From contig NZ_WWCL01000004.1 in assembly GCF_009857835.1 (NCBI RefSeq), positions 701,830 through 765,829 on the forward strand: a stretch of 64,000 nt of DNA, read 5' to 3'. Positions 54,061-62,191 of this stretch are shown here, piece by piece (the stretch's first letter is position 1; each line of letters opens with the position of its first letter). Position numbers and translations under genes: made by a program. Below the pieces are notes generated by a model. That model ran no database searches. It was given only the letters and a program-made list of their open reading frames with translations, and was not told the DNA's origin. The DNA is from Duganella fentianensis (GTDB lineage: Bacteria > Pseudomonadota > Gammaproteobacteria > Burkholderiales > Burkholderiaceae_D).

Positions 54061-54780
54061 TTACGCGGCCACGGATTTAATGCGTATCAGTTTGCCGTCG
54101 ACCATGTGCAGGCCGCACTCTTTCGAGTCGGGGTTCTCCCACCACCAGCGGCCGGCGCGCACATCTTCGCCCGGCTGGACAGCGCGGGTGCAAGGTTCGC
54201 AGCCGATCGACGGGTAGCCCTGATCGTGCAGTGCGTTATATGGTACGCCATTGTTGCGCAGGTAGTCCCATACGTCCTGTTCCGACCAGTCGGCCAGCGG
54301 ATTGAACTTGGTCATGCCGTGGGCCGGATCGTCTTCCTGCACATGCAGTTCGGCGCGGGTAGTGGACTGGGCGCGGCGCTGACCCGTGACCCATGCCTTG
54401 TTACCCGCCAGTGCACGACCGAGCGGCTCGACCTTGCGGATACGGCAGCATTCGCGGCGCATTTCCACGCTGTCGTAGAAAGCGTTCAGGCCATGCTGGG
54501 CCACGTAGCCTGCTACTGCTTCCGTCTGCGGACGGTACAAGGTGATTTCGTAGCCGTCATAGTGCTGCTTGACGCGCTCCAGCATGTCCAGCGTTTCCTT
54601 ATGCAGGCGGCCCGTTTCGAGCGAGAAGATGCCGATGTTCAGCTTGGCCTTCAGGATCAGGTCCGTCAGCACCATGTCTTCGGCGGCCAGACTGGAGGCG
54701 AAAACAGCGGGGCTGAAGTCGGCCGCAATACGGGCCAGCGTGGCGCTGGTGTCGGCGATTTTCTGGTTCAGGTCAGTCAT
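54061..54780 (-). CDS. cysH: Adenylylsulfate (APS) reductase
   Basis: A 239-residue thioredoxin-dependent reductase. Besides the catalytic Cys in ECGLHM near the end it has the two pairs ECCRIRKVEPL and GCEPC, the four ligands of a [4Fe-4S] cluster. This marks an APS reductase (plant/Pseudomonas type) rather than the cluster-free PAPS reductase of enterics. It reduces APS to sulfite and AMP, so no APS kinase is needed. The gene lies between the DUF934 gene and cysD in one minus-strand operon. Confidence 0.94.
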   Translation of the reverse strand: MTDLNQKIADTSATLARIAADFSPAVFASSLAAEDMVLTDLILKAKLNIGIFSLETGRLHKETLDMLERVKQHYDGYEITLYRPQTEAVAGYVAQHGLNAFYDSVEMRRECCRIRKVEPLGRALAGNKAWVTGQRRAQSTTRAELHVQEDDPAHGMTKFNPLADWSEQDVWDYLRNNGVPYNALHDQGYPSIGCEPCTRAVQPGEDVRAGRWWWENPDSKECGLHMVDGKLIRIKSVAA

Positions 54781-54789
54781 GGCGCGTCC

Positions 54790-55398
54790 TTAGATGCCGA
54801 AGCCGGCGTCGCCAGTGTTGACGCCCACGTTGCGGGCGTGGCGGCGGAACAGCGGTACTTTCTGGTCGACCGAAGCCTGATAGGTTTCCGAGAAATCGGA
54901 CAGGCCTTTCAGTGCATCGTGGATGTCGCGGTCGGCGCGTACGGCAAATGCGTCGAAGCCCACGCGCTGCATCGAGAACAGCTGGTCGCGCAGCACATCG
55001 CCGATGGCGCGCAGCTCGCCGGTCCAGCCCAGACGGGTGCGCAGGTTGTAGGCGATCGAATAACCGCGGCCATCGGTGAATTTCGGGAAGTCCACTGCGA
55101 CGACGGCGAACTTGGCCAGATCGTCCTTGAGTGGCTCGGGACGTTCGTCGCTGGCGAACCAGACGCCGATTTCGCCATTCTCAGCGCGTGCCAGCAGGGC
55201 TTCGCGCTGGGCGTTCCACACTGCCACCGGCACGATGACTTTACCGGTAGGGACGGCCAGGGCCGCGATGTCTTCCGCTTCAGCCTTGACGCCTTCCGGC
55301 AGTTCCGGACCGCGCAGTACCAGCCATTGATCTTCGACGACGCTACGGCCTTTGATGATCTGGCCGGCGTTCTGGGTGCTTACATCATGCATATTCAT
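54790..55398 (-). CDS. DUF934 protein of the sulfite reductase operon
   Basis: A 202-residue protein of the DUF934 family. The C-terminal part has the conserved FPKFTDGRGYSIAYNLRTRLG and GELRAIGDVLRDQLF motifs. The family is almost always linked to ferredoxin-type cysI and cysH in proteobacteria, and a role as electron carrier or assembly aid for sulfite reductase has been suggested, but it is not established. The start overlaps the cysI end by 14 bases, giving tight coupling. A GGAGAGGA site lies inside cysI. The C-terminal tail after residue 185 is variable. Confidence 0.9.
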   Translation of the reverse strand: MNMHDVSTQNAGQIIKGRSVVEDQWLVLRGPELPEGVKAEAEDIAALAVPTGKVIVPVAVWNAQREALLARAENGEIGVWFASDERPEPLKDDLAKFAVVAVDFPKFTDGRGYSIAYNLRTRLGWTGELRAIGDVLRDQLFSMQRVGFDAFAVRADRDIHDALKGLSDFSETYQASVDQKVPLFRRHARNVGVNTGDAGFGI

Positions 55399-57076
55399 CC
55401 TCTCCTACCAGACGACCGGGTTCGGCGATCGGCGTGGCGTACACAAATTCTTTGAACGGGGCGATGCCCAGACGCTGGGCGCATTCGGCAAACGGTTCGC
55501 CTTCGGCGCGCTCGCGCACATACACTTGCAGCAGGCGGCCGATTACTTCCGGCATCTGCAGGGCCGAGAACGACGGGCCGATGATCTTGCCGATAGCGGC
55601 GTTGTTACCTTGCGCGCCGCCGATCGAGACCTGATACCACTCGCTGCCATCCTTATCCACACCGAGTACGCCGATGCCGCCCACGTGGTGGTGGCCGCAG
55701 GCGTTGATGCAGCCCGAAATATTCAGTTCGATCTCGCCGATGTCGTGCTGGAAGTCGATGCTGTCGAAACGCTCGGCAATTGCCGCAGCAATCGGGATAG
55801 ACTTGGCATTGGCCAGCGAGCAGAAGTCGCCGCCCGGGCAGCAGATCATGTCGGTTAGCAGGCCGATATTTGGTGTAGCCAGACCTTTTGCTTTGACCTG
55901 TTCCCACAGCGTGTACAACTGCGACTGCTCGACGTCGGCCAGCACGATGTTCTGTTCGTGCGTGACACGCAGTTCGCCGAAGCTGTATTTGTCGGCCAGA
56001 TCGGCCATGAAGTCCATCTGTTCGGCGGTAGCGTCGCCCGGCGGCACGCCGGTCTTTTTCAGCGACAGCACCACGGCGGCATAGCCAGCCTGTTTGTGCG
56101 CCTTGACGTTGCGCTTGACCCAGTTGGCAAACGCCTTGTTGTCGGCGTGCGGCGCCAGATAGTCGATATTGTCCAGTGCCTTGTAGGGATGCGGCTGGAA
56201 GTAATCGATCACGCGCTGCATTTCTTCCTGCGTCAGGGTTTCCGGACCATCTTTCAGGTCGGCCCATTCGGCTTCCACCTGACGGGTGAATTCTTCCACG
56301 CCTATGGCTTTGAGCAGAATCTTGATACGGGCTTTGTACTTGTTGTCGCGGCGGCCGTACTGGTTATATACGCGCATCACGGCTTCCGTGTAGGTCAGCA
56401 GGTGCTGCCATGGCAGGAATTCGCGGATCACGCTACCCAGTATCGGGGTGCGGCCCATGCCGCCACCAGCCATGAACTTGAAGCCGATTTCGCCCGCTTC
56501 ATTGCGTACCACGGTCAGACCGATGTCGTGCACGGCAATCGCGGCGCGGTCTTCTTCGGCGCCATTGATGGCGACCTTGAATTTACGCGGCAGGGCGATG
56601 AATTCAGGGTGGAAGGTGGACCACTGGCGCAGCACTTCCGCATACGGACGCGGATCGATGATCTCGTCAGCGGCCACGCCGGCGAACGGGTCGGAGGTGG
56701 TGTTACGGATGCAGTTGCCCGAAGTCTGGATGGCGTGCATTTCCACGGAAGCCAGTTCGCTCAGGATGTCCGGCGTCTGTTCCAGCTCCATCCAGTTGAA
56801 CTGGATGTTCTGGCGGGTGGTAAAGTGGCCATAGCCGCGATCATACTTGCGGGCAATATGGGCAAACATGCGCATCTGTTTCGATGCCAGCAGGCCGTAA
56901 GGCACGGCGATACGCAGCATGTAGGCGTGACGCTGCATGTACAGGCCGTTTTGCAGGCGCAGCGGCAGGAATTCGGCTTCGGTCAGCTCATCGGCGAGAC
57001 GGCGGCGTACCTGATCGCGGTACTGGGCAATGCGTTCACGGACGATGAGATGGTCATATTGGTCGTATTGATACAT
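55385..57076 (-). CDS. cysI: Assimilatory sulfite reductase (siroheme, ferredoxin-like type)
   Basis: A 563-residue siroheme/[4Fe-4S] enzyme. The cluster ligands are visible as DMICCPGGDFCSLA (Cys-x5-Cys) and SGCINACGHHH (Cys-x3-Cys) in the last third. Two ferredoxin-like half-domains (FARHTRQNIQFNW-like segment here FTTRQNIQFNWMELEQ, and LRVTHEQNIVLAD) complete it. It reduces sulfite to sulfide with six electrons. No cysJ flavoprotein gene is present, so another electron donor is needed. It is first in the minus-strand operon, divergent from cysB with a candidate CysB site between. Confidence 0.94.
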   Translation of the reverse strand: MYQYDQYDHLIVRERIAQYRDQVRRRLADELTEAEFLPLRLQNGLYMQRHAYMLRIAVPYGLLASKQMRMFAHIARKYDRGYGHFTTRQNIQFNWMELEQTPDILSELASVEMHAIQTSGNCIRNTTSDPFAGVAADEIIDPRPYAEVLRQWSTFHPEFIALPRKFKVAINGAEEDRAAIAVHDIGLTVVRNEAGEIGFKFMAGGGMGRTPILGSVIREFLPWQHLLTYTEAVMRVYNQYGRRDNKYKARIKILLKAIGVEEFTRQVEAEWADLKDGPETLTQEEMQRVIDYFQPHPYKALDNIDYLAPHADNKAFANWVKRNVKAHKQAGYAAVVLSLKKTGVPPGDATAEQMDFMADLADKYSFGELRVTHEQNIVLADVEQSQLYTLWEQVKAKGLATPNIGLLTDMICCPGGDFCSLANAKSIPIAAAIAERFDSIDFQHDIGEIELNISGCINACGHHHVGGIGVLGVDKDGSEWYQVSIGGAQGNNAAIGKIIGPSFSALQMPEVIGRLLQVYVRERAEGEPFAECAQRLGIAPFKEFVYATPIAEPGRLVGEDEYA

Positions 57077-57131
57077 ATTCTTCCTAGATAGTCGCTGGCT
57101 AGAATCCCCAAACTAGCGGCAATAGTAATAA

Positions 57132-57166
57132 ACTTCGTCTTTATTCCATACGACTTAGTCTTTATT
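57132..57166. promoter_or_regulatory. Candidate CysB operator between cysI and cysB
   Basis: ACTTCGTCTTTATT (57132-57145) and ACTTAGTCTTTATT (57153-57166) are a direct repeat, 13 of 14 identical, at a 21-base step (two helical turns). TATAAG at 57186-57191 is a likely -10 box for cysB, whose -35 area touches the second copy. Binding by CysB is inferred from position and repeat geometry. Confidence 0.55.
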
Positions 57167-57229
57167 TGCTTATATACGTATTGGGTATAAGCTAGAACAC
57201 TTAATAATTAAGATGGGCCAGAACCTGCA

Positions 57230-58171
57230 ATGAACCTACATCAATTGCGCTTCGTGCGCGAAGCTGTACGCCAGAATTACAACCTGACCGACGCTGCCAA
57301 AGCACTGTTTACCTCGCAGCCGGGGGTGTCCAAAGCCATTATCGAGCTCGAGGAAGAGCTGGGCGTGGATATTTTTACCCGTCACGGCAAGCGTATCCGC
57401 GGCCTGACGGAGCCGGGCCGGCTGGTGCTGGAGTCGGTAGAACTGATTATGCAGGAAATCGATAGCCTGAAACGCATAGGCAAGGAATACGCGGCGCAGG
57501 ACAGCGGCAGCTTTACCATCGCCACCACCCACACCCAGGCACGCTACACCTTGCCGAGAGTGGTGCAGGCCTTTATGGTGAAGTTCCCCAAGGTGCGCTT
57601 GTCTTTATTGCAAGGCAATCCCCAGCAGATTGCCGAGATGGTACAGCGCGATCAGGCCGATCTGGCCATCGCCACCGAATCGATAGCGGAAATTAATGGA
57701 TTGATCACATTGCCATGTTATCAATGGGAGCACGTGGTGGTGGTGCCGCCCGACCATCCTTTGTTGAAATCCAAGCAAGTAACGCTGGAAGAAATTGCTG
57801 CTTTCCCCATCATCACGTACGATAGCGCCTTCGCCGGCCGCAGCAAGATCGACCATGCGTTTTCCCTGCGTGGTCTGAAGCTGGACGTGTTGCTGGAAGC
57901 CATAGACGCCGATGTCATCAAAACCTATGTGGAACTGGGCATGGGCATAGGCATTATTGCCGGTATGGCGTTTGACCCGGAACGGGACAAGAATCTGCGC
58001 GCCATCCCTGTAGGCCATCTGTTCGGCATGAATGTGTCGCGGGTGGCGGTGAAGCAGGGCGCGTATCTGCGCAGCTATATATATACCTTCATCGAATTGC
58101 TGGCGCCTACGCTCAACCGTAAGCTGATCGAGCAGGCCATGAACGGTGAAAAAGAGCACTACGAACTATAA
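57230..58171 (+). CDS. cysB: LysR-type regulator CysB
   Basis: A 313-residue LysR-type regulator. The N-terminal helix-turn-helix spans about residues 1-60 (LTDAAKALFTSQPGVSKAIIELEEELG). The effector domain has IATTHTQARYTLP, a segment characteristic of CysB/Cbl where O-acetylserine-type inducers are sensed. It activates sulfate-assimilation genes and represses itself in known systems. It is divergent from cysI, and the repeat between them suits dual control. Length matches CysB (about 313-324). No ribosome site is strong; the ATG follows AACCTGCA. Confidence 0.94.
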   Translation: MNLHQLRFVREAVRQNYNLTDAAKALFTSQPGVSKAIIELEEELGVDIFTRHGKRIRGLTEPGRLVLESVELIMQEIDSLKRIGKEYAAQDSGSFTIATTHTQARYTLPRVVQAFMVKFPKVRLSLLQGNPQQIAEMVQRDQADLAIATESIAEINGLITLPCYQWEHVVVVPPDHPLLKSKQVTLEEIAAFPIITYDSAFAGRSKIDHAFSLRGLKLDVLLEAIDADVIKTYVELGMGIGIIAGMAFDPERDKNLRAIPVGHLFGMNVSRVAVKQGAYLRSYIYTFIELLAPTLNRKLIEQAMNGEKEHYEL

Positions 58172-58188
58172 AGAAGAGAAAGCATCCC

Positions 58189-58842
58189 ATGATTACCAAT
58201 CAGTTGGCACAATTCTATGCCGTCAACGCCGACAACTACGATCAGGTCTATGCGCAGGAAGAGCGCTTCGACGATCTGGACGACCTGCAGGAAATGGTCG
58301 CCGAGCTGTTCCAGGGCCATAAAGTGCTGGAACTGGCCTGCGGTACGGCTTACTGGACCGATCTGATCGCCGAAGTGGCGGAATCCGTGCATGCCACTGA
58401 TCTGCTGCCGGAAATGATAGAGCTGGCCGAAACCCGTGGTCTGGACGAAGATGTGGTCACGTTCGGCGTGATGGATGCCTTCAATCTGCCGGACGGGCTG
58501 GAAGGCAAGTACACCGCCGTGTTCGCTGCCGGCCTGTGGGGCCATGTGAAGCGCGAAGATCAGGAGAAATACCTGAAGACGCTGCGCGCCAAACTGGGCA
58601 AGGATATTCTGCTGGTGCTGCTGGACGAGTCCTATGTGGATGGCAATTCCATGGTGTTCGCCCGTACTGATGCGGAAGGCAATACTTATCAGATCCTCAC
58701 GGCCGATGATGGACAGCGTTACGAGATTATGAAAAATTACCTGACCGACAGCACCCTGCGTAAGCGTTTTGCCACGGCAGCGCGCCAGATCCGGGTAGAG
58801 CGGCTGGAATATTACTACCTGCTGAGCTGCCGCCTGAAATAG
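58189..58842 (+). CDS. Class I SAM-dependent methyltransferase
   Basis: A 217-residue Rossmann-fold methyltransferase. The SAM-binding motif I is VLELACGTAYWTDLIAEV (about residues 46-63), with ATDLLPEMIELAE as motif II and FGVMDAFNLPDGLEGKYTAVFAAGLWGHV as motif III region. No substrate domain that I can name. It begins 17 bases after cysB and is probably co-transcribed, followed by a strong terminator. It may act on a small molecule; a link with sulfur metabolism is only positional. Confidence 0.85.
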   Translation: MITNQLAQFYAVNADNYDQVYAQEERFDDLDDLQEMVAELFQGHKVLELACGTAYWTDLIAEVAESVHATDLLPEMIELAETRGLDEDVVTFGVMDAFNLPDGLEGKYTAVFAAGLWGHVKREDQEKYLKTLRAKLGKDILLVLLDESYVDGNSMVFARTDAEGNTYQILTADDGQRYEIMKNYLTDSTLRKRFATAARQIRVERLEYYYLLSCRLK

Positions 58843-58872
58843 CAGAAGCAGGGATTTCCTTGAGAATTATCG

Positions 58873-58903
58873 AAAAAAGCCGCTTTTAGCGGCTTTTTCT
58901 TTT
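58873..58903 (+). terminator. Rho-independent terminator after the methyltransferase gene
   Basis: AAAAAGCCGC pairs with GCGGCTTTTT (58889-58898) around TTTTA. The A/T extension makes it usable from both directions, though no convergent gene ends here. Confidence 0.9.
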
Positions 58904-59024
58904 ATGACGTTGATTTGCAACAAATCCAGTCATGTCACATTCCTGAAGCAATTGGCAGGCATGATTCGCCCCGTAGATGCAAAACAAGCTTTACCTTCTA
59001 TCAACTCATCAAAGAGATTTTCAA

Positions 59025-60116
59025 GTGAAAAAACTGACTCTGGCAGCAATGATCATCGGCGGCTTCGCCGCACAAGCCCAAGCTCAATCGAACGTTACGA
59101 TTTACGGTCTGGTCGATGCAGGTCTGGTGAGCGAGCGCGGTGGCGCCGCCGGCAGTGTGACCAAAGTAACCAGCGGTATCGGCGGCCAGTCCCGTCTGGG
59201 CTTCCGCGGTACCGAAGATCTGGGCGGCGGTCTGTCGGCTATCTTCCAGCTGGAAGCCGGCGTGAAAGTGGACGATGGCGCACTGGACAACACCAATAGC
59301 GCACTGTTCAACCGTCAATCGTTCGTTGGCCTGAAAAGCAAGGAAGCCGGTACCCTGACCATCGGCCGTCAGTACACCATGCTGTACAACGCCATGAGCC
59401 AGGTAGCTGATCCGTTCGGCGCTGGTTACGCTGGCAGCATCAAAAACCTGTTCCCGGCCGCAGGCGCCAATACCCGTACCAGCAACGCGCTGGTGTACGC
59501 CACCCCTGTGATGGAAGGCTTCAGCGCCGAAGCGCTGTACTCGCTGGGCGAGCAAGCTGGCAGCGCCACCGCTGGCCGCCAGTTCGGTCTGGGCCTGAAT
59601 TATGCTCAGGGTCCGCTGAATGCCCGTCTGGTGTACAACAACCGTAACAATGACACCGCTGCTGTGGGCACCACCCCGGCCAAGCTGCAAGACACCGGCC
59701 GCAACACCCTGCTGGCAGTGAACTATGACTTCCAGGTTGCCAAAGCCTACTTCGCTTACGGTGCTGACAAAGGCGTGAACAGCGCTGCGCTGCCTGTGGC
59801 CAATGCCTACGGCTACGCTGTTGCGCCTAAGGCTAGCCTGGACAGCAATGACCTGCTGATCGGCGTATCGGTTCCAGTGGCGCCAGCCGGCACCATTCTG
59901 GCTTCCTACACCCGTAAGAACGACAAGACTGTCAACAATCAGGATGCTGATCAGTGGGCAGTGGGCTACCTGTACGCCCTGTCGAAGCGCACCAGCACCT
60001 ACGTGGCTTACGCCAAGATCAAGAACAAGAACGGCGCTGGCTACACCGTTGGTAACAACAACGAAGCTGGTAGCGGCAACAAGGCCTTCAACATCGGCGT
60101 ACGTCACTCGTTCTAA
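59025..60116 (+). CDS. Outer-membrane porin (Burkholderiales type)
   Basis: A 363-residue beta-barrel porin. A GTG start at 59025 gives a signal peptide (residues 1-21, ending AQAQA) and the mature start QSNVTIYGLVDAGLV, which is the classic first strand of Gram-negative porin family 4. Strand motifs such as SRLGFRGTEDLGGGLSAIFQLE and the closing strand FNIGVRHSF with terminal Phe needed for outer-membrane assembly are present. It forms trimeric general-diffusion pores. The start is preceded by AAAGAGA. The stop overlaps that of the convergent kinase gene (CTAA at 60113-60116). Confidence 0.93.
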   Translation: MKKLTLAAMIIGGFAAQAQAQSNVTIYGLVDAGLVSERGGAAGSVTKVTSGIGGQSRLGFRGTEDLGGGLSAIFQLEAGVKVDDGALDNTNSALFNRQSFVGLKSKEAGTLTIGRQYTMLYNAMSQVADPFGAGYAGSIKNLFPAAGANTRTSNALVYATPVMEGFSAEALYSLGEQAGSATAGRQFGLGLNYAQGPLNARLVYNNRNNDTAAVGTTPAKLQDTGRNTLLAVNYDFQVAKAYFAYGADKGVNSAALPVANAYGYAVAPKASLDSNDLLIGVSVPVAPAGTILASYTRKNDKTVNNQDADQWAVGYLYALSKRTSTYVAYAKIKNKNGAGYTVGNNNEAGSGNKAFNIGVRHSF

Positions 60117-61279
60117 GCAGCAGGGGCGGGAGTCTGCAGAGGCAGCGGCAGGCGGATGGAAATCCGCGTGCCGCCGTCTTTGATAATACTAATCTCGCCA
60201 TGCAGAGCACGCACTCTTTCGCGCATCCCGAGCAGACCGAAAGTCATGGCCTTGTCCATGTCCTGCTCGGCGATGCCGCGTCCGTCATCCTGAATTTCTA
60301 TCTTTAAATCGTACTGCTGGCGCTGCAAGGACAGCAAGACCTTGCTGGCTTCGGCGTGGCGTGAAATATTCGTCAGTGCTTCCTGCACGATGCGGAAAAT
60401 CTCCGTGCTGTAGGTATCATTCAGTATCAAATCCTCTTCGCTGGCCTGCATCTGACATGCAATGCTGTAACGGTTGACGAAATCCTGACGCAGACTCTCC
60501 AGCGCGTAGTACAGCCCACCTTCATCGAGTGCGCGTGGCCGCAGATTGCTGGCGATGCGGCGTAGCGAAGAAATGGCAGACATCAGCAGGGTATCCATGC
60601 CCGCCAGCAGCTTGCGCGCTGCCGGACCGTATTGTTGCGCGCGTTTCAGTAGCGCCAGATCGCCGCGTAAGGTGGCCAGTAGCTGGCCCAGGTCATCGTG
60701 CAATTCCCGCGCAATGTACTTGCGCTCCTCTTCCCGTATGGTCTGCAGTGCGGCCGACAGCTCGCGTAGTTGCGCGTAGGACTGCTCCAGCCTTTCCTGC
60801 ACCTGCTTGCGTTCGGTGATGTCACGCAGAATGATGGTGTAGATACTGTGGTTGTTCTCGTTGAGTGCCGAAATCGAACCTTCGAGCGGAAAGAGCTGGC
60901 CGTGTGCGCGCTGTCCCGTTACCAGATAATCGCCGGCACGGCGCCCCTTCATGCGCAGGCGTATGCCGGTCTCGCCGAAATAGCGGCCCTGTCCGCTGTC
61001 GCTGTACTGGCGCTGGCCGCGTGGCAGGTAATGCTGCAGAGGCGCGCCTTCCATGGCTTGTACGGTGGTGTCGAACATGGCTGCCGCAGCAGGATTGGCG
61101 TGCAAGATGCGCTGATGTTCGTCAGTGGAAATGATGGCATCGCTGGCATGCTGGATGATGCTGCGGCTGCGCTGGGAGGTGGGGCTGGTGCTGGCGGAAG
61201 TATGGCGGCTGCGCTGCAGCCAGACGATGGCGAAGGCTATGCCGGTGGTGAGCCATAACAGGGTACGGTGGCGAGCCAT
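60113..61279 (-). CDS. PAS sensor histidine kinase, NarX/DesK type (HisKA_3)
   Basis: A 388-residue kinase. A single membrane segment lies at residues 6-22. A PAS domain follows (IIQHASDAIISTDEHQRILHANPA to about residue 150). The dimerisation and phosphoacceptor region has ARELHDDLGQLLATLRGDL with the phosphorylated His, and the ATPase domain has QEALTNISRHAEAS, DDGRGI and GLLGMRERV. Such kinases normally pair with NarL-type regulators, none of which is nearby. The start at 61279 follows GGAGA. It lies 91 bases behind the LytTR regulator in the same direction. Confidence 0.9.
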   Translation of the reverse strand: MARHRTLLWLTTGIAFAIVWLQRSRHTSASTSPTSQRSRSIIQHASDAIISTDEHQRILHANPAAAAMFDTTVQAMEGAPLQHYLPRGQRQYSDSGQGRYFGETGIRLRMKGRRAGDYLVTGQRAHGQLFPLEGSISALNENNHSIYTIILRDITERKQVQERLEQSYAQLRELSAALQTIREEERKYIARELHDDLGQLLATLRGDLALLKRAQQYGPAARKLLAGMDTLLMSAISSLRRIASNLRPRALDEGGLYYALESLRQDFVNRYSIACQMQASEEDLILNDTYSTEIFRIVQEALTNISRHAEASKVLLSLQRQQYDLKIEIQDDGRGIAEQDMDKAMTFGLLGMRERVRALHGEISIIKDGGTRISIRLPLPLQTPAPAA

Positions 61280-61370
61280 GGAATTCTCCGTCGCGGCATG
61301 CACCGCATGGCTCTACACTAGAACAAGCGAAGCACGGCAGCTTGCGCTGCCGCAGGCGTCGCTGGCAGGA

Positions 61371-62132
61371 TCACATCTGTTTGAACAGATGCAGGAAGCT
61401 GCGGCTTACTTCAAGGCGTTCGGGGCGGCCTTTGATCATGACCAGATGGCGGCCACGGATATCGCGCGTCACCCCTTCGATGGCGTTGACGTTGACCAGC
61501 GTGGCACGGTGGATCTGCCAGAACAGGGCAGGGTCCAGCTCGTCAGCGAGGTCGCGTACGGGTTTGCGGATCAGCGCCTCGTAGCGTTCCGTCTGGACGC
61601 AGGTGTATTTTTCGTCCGAACGGAAGAACAGGATTTCCTCTACGGGAATCATGCGCAGATCCTGGCCGATGCTGGCCTGTATCCATTGCAGGTGGGCCGG
61701 CTTGGGTGCGGCGATCTTCTCTGCCAGCTGCGACAGCATGGCGGTCACGCTGGCATTGACGTCGGCAGCCGGCTTGGACAGGCGGGTCTTCAGCCTATCA
61801 ACGGTGATCTGCAGGCGCTCGGGCTCAGGTGGTTTCAGCACATAGTCCACCGCACCGCGCTCGAACGCCTCCACGGCATAGGCGTCGTAGGCGGTGACGA
61901 ACACGATGTGGCTTTTGGTGCCGATGGCCGTGGCGGCTTCCATGCCGGTTTTGCCCGGCATGCGGATATCGAGGAAGGTAAAGTCAGGCTTGAGCTGATC
62001 GACCAGTTCGATGGCCTCATCGCCATTTTTGGCTTCACCAATAATCTCCAGTTCAGGCCAGACCTGTTCCAGCCGCATGCGCAGCTGGTCGCGCATCAGT
62101 CTCTCGTCGTCGGCAATAATTGCTGTAGGCAT
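61371..62132 (-). CDS. LytTR-family response regulator
   Basis: A 253-residue two-domain regulator. The receiver has DDE near the start (IADDERLMRD), the phosphorylated Asp in FTFLDIRMPGKTG (about residue 53) and the Lys in DYVLKPPEPERL. The C-terminal LytTR DNA-binding domain has EILFFRSDEKYTCVQTERYEALIRK and the HRATLVNVNAI motif. AlgR, LytR and AgrA types bind direct repeats upstream of targets. It follows the LytS-like kinase gene by 59 bases in transcription order, so they probably form one system. Targets are unknown. Confidence 0.93.
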   Translation of the reverse strand: MPTAIIADDERLMRDQLRMRLEQVWPELEIIGEAKNGDEAIELVDQLKPDFTFLDIRMPGKTGMEAATAIGTKSHIVFVTAYDAYAVEAFERGAVDYVLKPPEPERLQITVDRLKTRLSKPAADVNASVTAMLSQLAEKIAAPKPAHLQWIQASIGQDLRMIPVEEILFFRSDEKYTCVQTERYEALIRKPVRDLADELDPALFWQIHRATLVNVNAIEGVTRDIRGRHLVMIKGRPERLEVSRSFLHLFKQM

Positions 62133-62191
62133 GTGTACGTGCTCTTTGATGTTTTTTAGTTAAGCGATTATTCAACGAATCGGATGAATAA

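Noticed and set aside
53071..55455. A 794-residue plus-strand frame across cysD, cysH and the DUF934 gene
   Set aside because: It runs across three recognised genes on the other strand and has no family resemblance.
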